Shown here one piece after another: positions 8,737 through 21,500 of a stretch of 64,000 nt of DNA (its first letter is position 1; every line of letters begins with the position of its first letter). Under the pieces are notes generated by a model, which was not told the origin of the DNA, searched no databases, and worked only from the letters and a program-made list of their open reading frames with translations. The position numbers and the translations under genes are program-made. Source of the stretch: Macrostomum hystrix (taxonomy: Eukaryota > Platyhelminthes > Macrostomidae); the NCBI GenBank assembly GCA_950097015.1, contig CATNEN010000038.1, positions 16,486,001-16,550,000 on the forward strand, given 5' to 3'.

Positions 8737-11700
8737 TTAACTGTTCTCTTGCTCGGACAGTTTCTGCTTCTGCTGCTGCTTTCGTCTGGTCTCCTCCCGC
8801 ATTCGCCTATTAAACTCCTTCGCCTTCTGTAGATTCTCTCGCCGTTCCTGTCGACGCTCGTCGACAAGGCGTCTACGCTGAACCTCTTCAAGGTTTTGAT
8901 ATAGCCGACGACTGCGCTGGACCGCATTCTGCTCTTGAGCTTTCCGCTGCTCCGAGTCTTTGGTTACCACAGTCGCCGTTGACACGACCGGAGCTCTGGA
9001 AGCCGCAACGGAGACCGCGTCAATAGAGGCTGAATCAGAGCCAGCTGTCATTCGAGAGCTCTTCCAGGCCTCTAAGGCAGTCTGAAGGCGTTCTATGTCG
9101 CGCTGAATGTCGCTAGACGAAGACACGTCGCACAATGAGGAGTCTCGATGACTTCGCCTGCTCTGCTGCTTCTGTTCGGCGCGTTTGCGCACAGCCTCTG
9201 TGGCCGTATGAATGGTTGCTATGGAAGTTGTTGTGCCTAGCAACGTATCTGTATTAAAAGCTGGTTCAAGAATGGGCAGAGCCGGTAGAGTAGCTGACGG
9301 AAACTCGGCATTAACACCAGCTAATTCTAGTTCGTGTCGACGAAATGACACTAGAGAGGCCGACGGAGACCCGGAAGACACGTGATGCTGACTGATTAAG
9401 GAGCTCTCACCGGTGGCAACAGTGCCAGCGCTGGCACCGGTAGTAACTACCGGCATAGTGACAGCGCTGGAGCTTTGAGCGACGGTAATCACAGAGGAGG
9501 CGGCCGATGTAGACGAAAGCGGATGCTGAGAAATGCCGTCCGAGCTACCACCAATCGGCTGTTGAGTTGTAGTGGCTGTCGAAGAATCCGGCAAAGGTTG
9601 CTGAGAGACCACATCGACGCCAGATGTAGAAGTGGAGGTGACTGCCGAGCCAACGTCGCTACCGCTATACGGCTTCACCGTTGAAACGATAGAAGAATCA
9701 GCTAGGGGGATCTGGCTAATAATGCCGGCAGCGTCCAATAGACCAGTTGATCTAGAAGATTCTGGGCGGTTTAACGAGCTGCCAACTGCTGTTCGAGTGT
9801 TTAGCCTAGTTAACGACACAGACAACGGCGCCTGTGAAAGTAGGCCGGATTTCGATGAGACAATGGAATTTGTGTCCCTAGTAAAACCGGCCCGACTTTG
9901 CGCAGCCACTAATGTGTTGGAATCAGCCAACAGAGCCTGCGAAACAGCGCTGGATATTGACGAGGGCGCTGCAGAAGGCGCAGCCGCGTCGCTAATAGGT
10001 CGAATAGTTAGATTAAACGATTCCACTGTGGACGAATCGGCTAAAGGGACTTGAGAGACAACGCCGTAGCCCATGGTTGACTCTGAGTTGCTTGTTACAA
10101 CCATCGCCTGAGTGGCCTTCACAGTAGCGGCTGTTATAGTCGACACTAGCGGCATCGTACGCGTCGGACTTGGCTCAGGCAACGACACGGCATTCGCATC
10201 TGCTACATCAATTGCCGATAAAGTTCGATCTTCATAATCGTCTTCTTGATCCTCAACGCTTCTTTGGCTGCGATCGTCTTCGGGTTCGATGGCAGCCACG
10301 GATAGCGGCCTCTGCGAGATACCGGAGGCGTCAGCGGTGCTGACGGAGTCATCCGACACGCGCAGCTCAGCTAGACGATGCGCATTGGCTGCAAAGTATT
10401 CACGCAATAGGCGAATCTTCTGAGCCTGCACGTGCAGCTGCGTGACGCCGCCAGATATTTCAATGCCGTCAGGATAGGGACTGCAGGAATCCGCGTCATC
10501 GTCATCGTCGACAAAGTCGTCATAATCGCCATGTGCCTGGCTTGCATCGCCCCGGCCGTCACCGAAAGCTTCAGTAATCAGATCGTCTACACTCGACGAC
10601 ATGGTTGGCTGCATTGCCATCTGCTGAGCCTGTTCGCGTAGCTGACTCTGTCGATAGCGCAGAGTTGAAGAGAAAGCAGCCGCTGTTAAAGTAGTTGCCG
10701 TGGGCGTGTCCACTTCAGCTATTGTGCTCAGCTCGTGCTGCTGTTCAACAGCTAGATTTGGATGCCGGATAGCCACTGCTGCTGGCGGAGGTCGGTGACC
10801 CCCGCCTGAGCCAAATGTTGAAAAGAAATCTATCACTTGGTTATCAGTGCATACATTTCCATCGTCTTCCGATAGTGCTTTCTCTAATTGCTGCTGCTGC
10901 TGCTGTCTGGTAGGGGCCACCGCAAGTGGCAGAAATTCAGGTAGATAAGATGGCGCAGCAGAAGATTCCATTGAGCTATCAGCAGTGGGATTATCTAACG
11001 AGGCGGCATCCAAGGTGGCTCCGCAATCAAATTGCTGGCCAACAAACGATGCATCAATAGGAATTGATTTTGCAGGCGAACTTTTTTTAGGCTTCCAAAC
11101 CCTTTGATTAGAATCCTGGTCCCGACTAACCGAATCACTCATCATTGGCTGGTAAATACCCACTCCATTTACGACTGTGTCATCTGCATTGGCAGCGGCA
11201 GGCATACCGCAATAATTATCATCATATTCATAATCTGTTTCAATACTGGTGGAATTTGCGTCACAACTGCAGCTGACATTTTCTGCCTCTGGCACTGAGG
11301 CAATGGCCGGAGGCTGCAGCTGCTGTAGTTGCTGAACACTGTTGTGATTCACGCTGACACTGGCAGTGGAGGCCACAGCGGCGGCGGCGGCAGCTGCGGC
11401 CGCGGCAGCTGTTGTACTGCCAAGACTTGCCACTAAATTATCTAATTGCGCGCGCTGCTCTTGAAGCAGGCGCAGTCTAAGAAACTGTTGCATCAGGTCT
11501 TCCTTTTCTCTTTCGATTTCTAACTGCCGCTTAGCGGATCTCAGTTTAGCTGCCACAGTTGCGCTAGGCGATAAATTTGCAACAGCGTGAGCTCGCTCCT
11601 TGACTGGTCGTTGACTTCGCTGACTGCGCGACCGACGAGACGTCGGATGCTGCCTGGCGTGTCGCGGGCAAGACACAACGGTTGAAGAGGACTGCTCAGA

Positions 11701-14663
11701 CGCCACTGAGGAAGTCTCATCAAGATCACCGTCACCACCGCAGCTGCTGCAACTGCAGCTAAGCGGCAGGCTGTGCTGGGGGGCATCCCGACCAATTGAA
11801 GATCGCGCAGTCTGGACTCCGATGGAGTTCGCAGCCGCAGGAGCGGTGCCGGCGGCAGAGGCGGATGTCGGTGCAACGCCGCCCGCACTGCTGACGGTCT
11901 GAGTTGAGCCGAGCCGTTGCAAAGCTCGACGCTGGAATTCGCGCACCCGTTCGTTAAGAGAGGAGGCCGCCGAGCTGGCTATGGAATCTCGTCGAGTTGG
12001 ACGATTCGACGAAGCGTTGTTAGCCAAGAATGGCGCAGAATTTGACGCTGGCAAGACAATTGAGGCCGTGGAGACAGCGACAGCAGCCGATGGAGCAGCA
12101 GGCCGATCGCTGTCGTTATAATCACGATAAGTCAAATCTTCGGCTCCGCTATCGTTGCCGGCTTCGCCACTGCGCGTCTCAACAGCGTCGCCTTCTCCGC
12201 GCAATCTAGCCAGCCGTTCCTCCAGCATGGCATACTCATTCTCTAATCTTTGCAGCTCGGCTTGCTCCTCATTCAATGGCTCCAATCTGGAAGCTAGCAG
12301 CTGCTGCTGATGACGCTGACGATCGCTTGATAGAGGCGCAGCGCCGGTGCGAGCCGTACTAAAACCCGAGTCCGGATTGGACGAATAATTCGTAGCCGCT
12401 GCGATGGCATTACCGGCGTTGCCATTAACAACGGCGACTGCTGCGGTTGGCTCACCAAGGAATCGCTCCCGTTCGGCAATGTCCCGCTCTAAAGCGCGCA
12501 ATCGTTCGTGCACCTGGCTGCGTATTTGGCCTGCTTCAACTAAGCGTGACAAATCTAGCCTGGTGTCTACTGACTGTGCGGCCTTCTTTTGCCGATTGAT
12601 TCGTTCCAGTAGCGGCTTCATTTGCTCACCCTGAGTACCAGCAGCGCCTGATTTATTCACCTCCTGCTCGGCCTCATGCTGCTCCTCTGCCTCGTTGTCG
12701 TTGTCTTCAGGCGTCGGTTTCTGAGGCGACCGCTCAGTTGGCAGTGGAATGCCCGGCCTTGGCCGCATTTCCACATCGTTGTCGGCCTCGTCCAGATTAT
12801 CCCTGAGTTGCATATCGACGCCGACGCTATTCGCGCCAGATTCTAGTAAAAATCTCTGCTCAAACACTCGCTCGGCCTGACTGCGACCAACAGTTCCACT
12901 ATACATGCTTCTGAACTGCTGCTGATGCTGAATATCCCTGGGCAGCTGGCCGAATTGCATCTGACGATTGTGCAGCTCCGTCCGATGCAGCCCGGCTAGA
13001 TCTGTAAGCATCTGCTGGTAAGCTTGTTGAACGAATTCGCGACGCAATGCGGTATGGCCGCGGACTGCAGCACGCTCGGTGGCCAATTCAGCTTGGCGTT
13101 GAGTAGACTCGACTGTGGCCTGAAATTAAGAACAATTTCAGGTAAAAACACGAGAAACTTGATGGGAGAGATGCAGAAAACTTATTCATAGACAAGAGGG
13201 GATCCTAATAGACTATTTGTACGGTATTTGGGTATCTTAATAGACAATGTGTACCGTAGTCGGGGATCCTAATAGTAAATGTGTACCGTAGTTGGGGATA
13301 TTGATAGATAATGTTTAAATTACTTGGGATTTTAGTAGGAGATGGGTAAAGATTTAATGAACCCACCAGATCGGATGTATTATAGCTACAAGCTACAAGA
13401 ACGATTTAAACGCATACTTAAACTTACCTGATACCGAGCGGTCTCAGCCTCAGCGGCATCAGCGGCTGTCTCAGCCGGCGCATCCGCCGACGCCGTCGCC
13501 TTGGCAACCTGGTAGCCTTCGGGCGGCGCCCCATAGAATCTTGTATCCATAGCGTCGCCATCGCAATGAGCCACTAGTGGCGCCGACTCAAAGGGCACCG
13601 CGTATGGCGGCGGAGGCGGAGGCGGCAGTGCGGCAATCCTGGCCGATCGTTCACGCTCAGTTACTAGGGCCGCTTCGCGCATGCTGGCCGCCCTAGAGCG
13701 TTTCTCATCGGCGTCGGCTCGAGCTTCGCGCAGCACGTCCAGTGCAACAGCGTGCCTCTGCTCCGCGGCCGCTTGATTGGTGGCGCTCTCAGCGGCTGCT
13801 TCAGCGGCGGCATCTGGCATAGCCTCGGCCGCCCGGTGGCTCTGACCCAGGCTGGCCAGGGCTGCGGCGTAGGCTGAGGCCAGCTCGTCGGCTTCGGCCA
13901 GACGGTCGGCGGCCTTCTCGGCCCGTTCGGCGCTGACGATTCGGCGAGCTTCGCGCGTCTCGGCCTGGCTACATCGTCGACGAACGCGAGTCGACCAGTC
14001 ATGCGACTGCTGGCGAACCTGGAAAAGGATGGCCAAAAAAATTTAATTCAGGCGTCGGCAAACTCCAGCCCCGCGGGCCAGATGCGGCCCTCGAAGCTCC
14101 CAAATCCGGCCCGTTGACCCTTCCAAAACAGTATCCTGTTTCATCTCTCTGTCATCTGGAGATGTAGAGTCTCATCTCTCCAGTGTCTTATATCTCCTCT
14201 TTCTCATATTCCTAGTCATTGCGGCCCGATGTCGTCTTTTAGGTTCTTTCTGTGGTCCGCACGCTACTAAGCCTGCCGACCCATGTTTTAACTTGTGTCA
14301 TTGCACAACCCACTTGAAAGACTGCGAACAGCTGTTCAGACTGTTCAGACTTCAGTCCCCGTTTTCACCGAGGATAATGCTAACAAGGCATTAGACAATT
14401 GAGCTCAACGTTCAATGTTGTTAGCTGGAATTAGAGTTTTCGAGACGCCCATTGGTCGGAATTCTGGTGCTCTTACAACTAAGCATAACTTACAAGCTCT
14501 CTTGCATAGAATAGTTCAATATGTAACAAAATTGCTTCTTTCTTACCTGGCTCAAACGCAGCAAGCGCCTACGCTGAGCTTCTAGACGAACAGCCAGCTC
14601 TAATTCATTTGGCGACAGGTGAAATTCGCCAGCTTTCAGTGCTACTGGCCTTTTGGAGTACAT
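8737..14663 (-). CDS. CEP295: CEP295 / Ana1-like centriole protein, complete
   Basis: Three exons in phase 0: 14663-14547, 14018-13428 and 13119-8737, giving about 1,696 residues. The N-terminus has LSPNELELAVRLEAQRRR, matching the conserved start of CEP295 (LSPNE followed by a basic helix). Exon 2 is an Ala/Glu/Arg-rich coiled coil ending in TERERSARIAALPPPPPP, equivalent to the EKERSAKITSLPPPPP block of vertebrate CEP295. The last roughly 90 residues (RSRRLYQNLEEVQRRR, then a long basic helix) match the ALMS motif that ends CEP295. In known animals the protein drives centriole-to-centrosome conversion and elongation. The single 4.4-kb last exon is Ser/Ala/Gln-rich, has short coiled coils, and contains about eight copies of a SQxPLADSS-type motif. 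Intron 1 carries a MITE and intron 2 a short 32-bp array. Confidence 0.88.
13197..13350 (+). repeat. Short 32-bp array in CEP295 intron 2
   Basis: Four to five degenerate 32-base units built on GGGGATCCTAATAGACAATG and TGTACCGTAGT. The same period as the unrelated arrays at 5055-7080 and 41990-42380. Confidence 0.75.
14049..14285 (-). mobile_element. Short hAT-like MITE copy in CEP295 intron 1
   Basis: The ends CAGGCGTCGGCAAACTCC and, inverted, CATGGGTCGGCAGGCTTAG match the complete element at 30728-31189 in reverse orientation. The inner blocks (CCGCGGGCCAGATGCGGCCC, CGGGCCGCAATGAC, CCTAAAAGACGACA) match in order. It has only a few diverged 16-bp units in its middle, so it looks like the unexpanded form. 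Flanking 8-mers ATTTAATT and TTTTAACT are imperfect duplicates. Confidence 0.85.
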
Positions 14664-16289
14664 TCTTACTCCTTAAAGCCAATCCCAGAATAGATAATTA
14701 CTTGCAAAATGTAGCCAGGCTTAAATAAGTCTGAAAAACAATATTTTACTAAATTATTTTTAGGAGATTAATATCTTATGGATAGACTTCTGAGTTGGAA
14801 ATTTGATTGCCTGACAGATTTGAATGACAAATCGATACACAATCACCTACTCATTCTAGTCTGAGTTCAGTATACGTCCACTCATTCAATAAGGTCAATA
14901 GTTAATTGTCAGTTCATTGGGCAAGCATTGTCAATCACAACACCTAAGATATTTTTTGTTTTAAGTTCTCTGCCATTTTGACTAAAACTTACTATAAATA
15001 CAGATGGCTAGAAGGAAGGAAAAGCAACTTGCGGTTTCATACAATGTTTGTTTACAATACTCAGAAGCGTTCTTTCATTCTTTATAAAACATACGGACAC
15101 AAATACTTAGAGAATTCAAGAGAGAGAATTAGAAAGTATTGCTGCACACTTGTGATCATTGGTAACACTCTTTGGAAAAGCCTATACCTAGAAATATATA
15201 CATGTGATCAAGTCAGAAATTGGCCAGAATAACAAGATTTGCTACCTAGACTAACTAAATACACTACCAGACTAATATGCTACCAAGAAATTCTTTGCAA
15301 TATATAAAACACATTCTCAGAAATGAATTCTAAGAAAATATTGAAATTACTTAGACATTCTATTAAAATATCTCTGTAACAACATTTGTAGGATAAAAAC
15401 TAAGAACTAGAAAACTTTGGTAGCATTGTAAAGATAAAGTTGGAGTAGTAATTAACCCTAGGACAACTTTGGTGAAATCATATCCTTATAATAATAGTTA
15501 AAGAGAGAAGCACTATAACAGCTTGGCAACATTGGGATAAAGACTTACTAAGAAGTTAGGCCTACAACAACTTTGGTAGCATTAGTGAGATTTGAACATA
15601 TATAATATTAAGTCATACAGTACCCAATATTAAATCCATAAAGCAACTAACAACAGAACCCCACCTGGCTAAACCAAACCTCAGACCCTATATGTACATT
15701 GTGGGTTTTGGCCTAGTCTCACCCTAGCCCAGGGAGGGGTGGCATGACTAGGGTGAGATATATAGCGAGAGGGGTTAAGGCATAGAGCACAAGAGATGGG
15801 AGGCGCCTAGAAAGGGGAAAGGGTTGGAGGCAAGCTGATAAGGAGCAGCCATCTTGGGTAGGTAGGGACAAAGCAGTTAGTAATAAATAACATGTAATGA
15901 TGTTTTCAGTGTATGTGTACTGTCCTTTTTGGTCATTAATTTCCTTCCCTTCCCTGGCTATTCTATATGAGATGAGTCTGAGGAAGGGAACTAATGTGAA
16001 ATATACAATTTTGTATTATTTAGCGCAGGATTTACTGTATTTTACAAAAAGTAGGCCTAGTGCAATAGTGCAGCTAAAGCAAAATAGTGCAATAGCACTA
16101 AAATAGTGCAGGTGTGGCAACTATGCCTGTAATAACTGCCATATACTTTAATGTGAGTATAATAAGCTTAAAATATTTATTTAAAAACCAGGGACAAAGT
16201 TTTTTAAATGGAAAACTTCAGCTAGCAATTTGTGTGCAACTAATTTTCTGAAAATGTATAGATTTCATTTATTTGCAAGTTTTATTTAA
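14664..16289. other. AT-rich intergenic region upstream of CEP295
   Basis: No exon with convincing boundaries. The open frames at 14978-15232 and 15897-16106 have no family features. TAGGCCTA octamers lie at 15557 and 16052. The stretch around 15660-15800 is slightly GC-richer with an imperfect repeat of ctagggtgag. The CEP295 promoter should lie just right of 14663, but no core element stands out. Confidence 0.4.
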
Positions 16290-16714
16290 GGTAGTTGTTA
16301 TTTGTCCGGTTAACCCGACAAATAGCCATTTGTTCGGTTAACCAGTTAACCACCCAAGGACTGAATTTCTCCCCTTTCAATGAGTAGGAGCAACGATCCT
16401 GCCAAAGACCACTCTTGCCCTGCTAAGAGCCATCTTTAGTCTTGACCTCACAAAGACCAAACTATAGGCCTACCCTTGAACTAAGTTAGTGACCTGAAAC
16501 AACCAAATTTCTGGAAATGGTTTTAATTTTTTTAATTAGCTGATAAACAAAAATAATTTGAGACACAAACTTCAAATCTGAATGACTGTCCTTTTGCAGC
16601 TTGTTAATTATTTTAGGCCTATCTTACAAATGATAAAGGTTCTCGTGGTAGCGCTACAACCCCTTATAACTTAGTTATAAGTTATAACTCAGTTAACCGG
16701 ACGAACAACTATCT
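16290..16714. mobile_element. MITE with 8-bp target duplication TTATTTAA
   Basis: Terminal inverted repeats of about 23-25 bases: left GTAGTTGTTATTTGTCCGG then TTAAC, right (inverted) ATAGTTGTTCGTCCGG then TTAAC. The 8-mer TTATTTAA flanks both ends (16282-16289 and 16715-16722). The left end contains a second palindrome TATTTGTC...GACAAATA. It has no coding capacity. The 8-bp duplication is of hAT type. Confidence 0.75.
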
Positions 16715-16836
16715 TTATTTAAATAAGGTAAAATGGATAACTACTAGTTAGACTCTTACTAGCTAAACTCTTAAAGCCATATTATAAAAACTTTCTTCTC
16801 TCCCACTCTAGCCAGCCCATGGCAGTATACTTGCAG

Positions 16837-17512
16837 GGTGCGCGGTCGTTTCGTCTGCCGCCATTTCATCTGCCGTAGTATTTTTTGCAGACGAAACGAC
16901 CATTTTCCATAGTGTTCAGAAATAAACTTCCTTTCTTTATATTTAATTTAAGGTATCAAAATAAATCAGTATATGCAAGTTTTAAGTATATTTTTGTAAT
17001 TATATTTAAACGTTTTGATGTTAATTTAAATTTCTACGAAATACAACTATCTATATTTATTCTGATACTTTCGAGTTCGATGAACCAATTCAAAGTTCTT
17101 TATAAGTGACGTACGAGGTATTTCTTATCGCCATGGTTGCATGCGTAATTTTTAAACAGACTGTACGACCTAGACACCATGCCATTTACAGTATGCCTTT
17201 ACACTTTGTGCCTTTTATATTTATTAAATGCGGATTTTTGCGTGGATTTACATTTTGTGAGAATATGCCTTATTCCGTTTTCGCCAATTTGTTACAGAAA
17301 AACAAAATAGGCCAAATGGTTGCTTGTATATGTAATCGTTCAAATTATTCAACTTAAAATTCATTGGCATAACAATTAAATACTGTTACATTCAGATCAT
17401 TGGCAAATATTCACTCATACTTTATATACATGGCAGACGAAACGACTATATCGTATATGGGCAGACGAACAGGCGGCAGATGAAATTGCATCAGACGAAA
17501 CGACCATCAACC
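16837..17512. mobile_element. MITE with nested inverted motif and 8-bp duplication ACTTGCAG
   Basis: The left end GGTGCGC then GGTCGTTTCGTCTG, and the right end (inverted) GGTTGAT then GGTCGTTTCGTCTG; both continue with ATTTCATCTGCCG, giving about 32 well-matched bases. ACTTGCAG occurs directly outside both ends (16829-16836, 17513-17520). The core motif CAGACGAAACGAC recurs inverted just inside each end (about 16889 and 17435), so the ends are themselves hairpin-forming. The two open frames inside have no protein signature. Superfamily unclear: hAT or Mutator-like by duplication length. Confidence 0.78.
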
Positions 17513-17520
17513 ACTTGCAG

Positions 17521-18580
17521 TCCCATTGTCACTGTGGTTGGTTATAGTCCATTGCAGTATGTTACCCACTTAAGCCAAATCAATAATAACACAGTTACAA
17601 TGTCATAACTTTACTAACACAAATGCAACTAAGGTTTAAAATATATAGAGTAATATTTTACACATAATGAATAGGCCTACACACTCACAGTTTATAGATT
17701 TCAGACTAGAGCCTTGAGGGTAATAGTACATAGGCCACTGCAGAACACTACACAGCACATTACATGGGCATGCCACATGCACTGCTCTTGATAGGATGCC
17801 AAAAAAAATATATATTATAGAGTTGGATTAATTATATATTTTAGCAAGTTCAATGTTCCAGAATTATAATTTTATTAAATTTTAGCTATGACGACAGGAA
17901 GCTGCTTCCAGGTTCCAGTCAGTAGACAGCGGAAAGCGCACGTGCACGGCGTTTATGTGCGGGCCTTGCCCACCTGCACGGCGGTGCCGATGCGACGTAC
18001 GATTTGTACCCATCCCTATTTGATAGAAAGTGTTAGATAACGGTGGATTCAATAGCAGTTAGTCAGATTGAGTGAGTGAGAGTTAGATAATATTTTTTTA
18101 CGATTTAAATTGAATTAAATAAATTAATTGAGTTTAATAAGTTTGCTACTTTGTTTTCGTAGTAACTAAACGAATGCACAAATGCTGACTTTTATGTAAC
18201 TTTTTTTTAAAATATTGCCGTCTTAGTAACGTACTTAATAAGAAAGCTGTTTCTTGTTCGTTATAAAGTGAAGGCCTAATCCTACTAATTTAAACCATAC
18301 TTTCCTAGATCCAGCCCCGTTGTAGGCTCGCTGAGTGTGTGAGTGAATCAATTTGTGACGACTTCACATCTGAATCTTAAATTCAATGATATAATTTGTC
18401 GGCTTGTGCAAATTTCGATAAATTACTATAAAATAAGTGTCTGATAAGCGGTGAATTTTTTATTTGTAGCTTTATTTACGTTCCGCCTCGCTGTCGACAA
18501 GAGTGTTGAACATAGGCATTAAAGAGTAATTAATCGGTAGAAACTCCATTTTCAAAACAGCTTTTGAAACAAAAGTAAAC
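17521..18580. other. Upstream region of TMEM38
   Basis: Probable promoter and 5' UTR of the TRIC gene. A short GC-rich island lies at about 17905-18010, with open frames on both strands, but I cannot assign it; it may be a 5' non-coding exon or an old exon fragment. Direct repeats of gagtgagtg-type sequence lie at 18065-18090 and 18335. Confidence 0.4.
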
Positions 18581-21500
18581 ATGATGTCAATTACGGATGT
18601 GGCTACTACAATGATGGAAATCTCAAAGACTTTACAGAAGATTAACATGTATCCATTTTTTGACGCTGCCCATTACATTCTAATGTGCTCCCTTGTGAAA
18701 GAAGATTCTCCTCAAATAGGTAATAAATTAATGCTACAATCTTAAAGAAGTCTGCAATTGATATAGTAATATATATAATAGGAATAGCTATGTACTAATA
18801 AAAAATTTAATTTTTTTCTGAAAGCAGTTAAAGTTCATTAGAACTATATATTTTATGCTTGTTGTTACTTTTCCAGTTGTTTTTTTGTTAACATCGGGAA
18901 ATATTTACATATTTGTCTAGGTTTGACAGTAGTTATATATATATGTCTTTGTTATTTTTCTGGTTTAAAGTGAGGTTCAATTTCAGGAATCACGCTCCCT
19001 ACAATATTAACTTAAGGCTAGGCCCTATGTCTTAATGTCAATGTTGTAATGTAATGTAATGTCAAAGGCTATACATATGCTTTTGGGGATATGTGAATGG
19101 CTATGAAAAGATACTGGAAAGATTAAATAAATCAAGGATTTCACAGTTTGTGAAGAACTTTTCTGACTGCCTAGAACAGAAAATCTTTTATTAGATGATT
19201 TCACAGAATTTTATGAAAGACACCGACAGACACTTAAGCCAGCAAATAGTTAGGCCTACTATAATTTTTTAGTTTTAATATATATAGAACAGATAAGCTA
19301 CATTGACTGCTTAGAATAGGCCTATAAACATATACTAGGCTCTTACTTTTAATAGCTTATATATCAGTCCTGGTTTCTCATTGTCAAGCAATGAATTACA
19401 TTCATTGTGCCTTAGAAGTTAGCCTTCAATGTTATAAATTGCACAAAATCATATAAATGCAGTATTACCATGGAATCAAGCTCAAGGACCTTAGCATACA
19501 TGTGCAACACCCGGCCAACCCGGCCGAACTGGCCGGGTGAAATGAGGGCCAAGCAAGGAAAGTCGCAAAAACCAATCGACTAAGCACAAAAAAATCAAAG
19601 GGGGGGCCAAGGGACAAAAAAGGAAGGTGTGAAGAAAAGGAAAAAGGGGAGAGAGAAAGAGAGCAAATAAGAGCAAACTAAGTCGTAAATTAATCAATGA
19701 AATGAACTAAGTCGTAAATAGAGCAAAAACTAAGTCAAACGGCTGGCTAAGATTTGGGAGGTTGCGCATGTATGGACCTTAGTGAGAGAGGCTAATGTCT
19801 TAGGCCATTTTGCCACAAGTATATAGATTATATTTTCAGTTTTTTCTTTAGCTACGTTTTCAGTATTCATTATTGACTATAGTTTTTGGTTTTTTCTCAA
19901 TGTTCTAATTTAGTGAAGCTAAAATAAAAGAAGCACAATAGCCAATCAATAAGATTGTTGATATCATTCACATGTTATTGTGATTTTACAAAGTAAATAT
20001 ATTAATAAAATTATACTATGAATACAACTTTTTATGCTCATAAGATTGCAACAATATTTAATGATTTCAATAAAAATTGTTTTAAACAACAAATTCACCA
20101 AGTACTTTAGCCATTAAAATCTTGCCTACATCAACTTTTTGGAGATTATGGCCACATGATGTCTCATTCAAGAGCTTTTTAATATGCAACAGGCGGCTCA
20201 TCATTTTCTCGCCGACATCCTTTCGCCTGCTGGTTAGCCAGTATGCTGATGTGCTTCTCTGGTTCTATTTTTGGCAATCTGCTTATTGGCGAACCGCTAG
20301 TGACACCATTCAAGCATAACAGAGATATCCTGCTTGCTACTGCTATCTGGTTAGATACTTTTCTTTAACTTTAGCCTTGTGTTATAAACTGCTGATAAAA
20401 GTACATTTTATTAAGTATCTTTGATCGAACCCACTTTGCAGGTACGTGATCAATTATTTCCCATTCGATTTGGCCTACAAGTTGGCCAAATTTGCCCCAG
20501 TTCATCTGGTTGTCTGTGTTATCAAAGAGGTGCACAGAACACGCAAAATCTACGACGGTGTTGGCGTAGCTTTTAAGCTCTATCCAAAGGCCTACCTCAT
20601 TGTGGTCGCTATCGGCGTGGCAAAAGGTAATATATCATAACGCCAATCCTGTTCTATTCTGATTTCTGTTCTGAGTATTATCTAATGTTTCCAAAAGGTT
20701 CCGGCTATTTGGAGATGAAACTATTCGAGCGACTGATTCGCGGTATCTGGCTGCCCGCAAGTAACGAGTTTTTGCAGCCCACTTTGTAAGCAGTCTTTCA
20801 TAAGTTTTCAAAAATAATATAAATTCATTTTTTAAATGCATCTAATAAAACACTAATTTTAGCACAACTAAGGCTAGCGTGTTCATTTCTTTGGCCTTTC
20901 TATTGGAGAAGATTGGTAACGTGCCGTCCACTCACGACAACATCTTTCTTGGCGCCATCATGTTTTTAGTCTATTTCAAGTGAGCTGTCTATCATTTTAA
21001 TATGCCTATATTCATAGAATTGATTACAAGCTTTCCAGATCCTCAGTTTGGGCAGCGGAACATTTCCAGATCCTCAGTTTGAGCAGCTTGTTATGGCTGG
21101 AATCTTCCCATTTGCTCTAATTTGAGCAGCTGGAATATTCACAGATCTTCTAATTTGAGCAGTTGGAATCTTCCCAGATCCTCAGTTTGGGCAGCTTGTT
21201 ATGGCTGGAATCTTCCCATTTGCTCTAATTTGAGCAGTTGGAATCTTCCCAGATCATCAGTTTGAGCAGCTGGAATATTCCCAGATCTTCTAATTTGAGC
21301 AGTTGGAATCTTCCCTAATCCTAAGTTTAGGCAGCTTGTTATGGCTGGAATCTTCCCATTTGCTCTAATTTGAGCAGTTGGAATCTTCCCAGATCATCAG
21401 TTTGAGCAGCTGGAATCTTCCCATTTGCTCTAATTTGAGCAGTTGTAATCTTCCCAGATCCTCTAATTTGAGCAGTTGGAATCTTCCCAGATCCTCTAAT

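Noticed and set aside
14978-15232. 84-codon open frame
   Set aside because: No family resemblance, no neighbouring exon, AT-rich spacer composition.
16885-17357. Two open frames of 74 and 83 codons
   Set aside because: Inside the MITE at 16837-17512, AT-biased, no protein signature; too short for a transposase.
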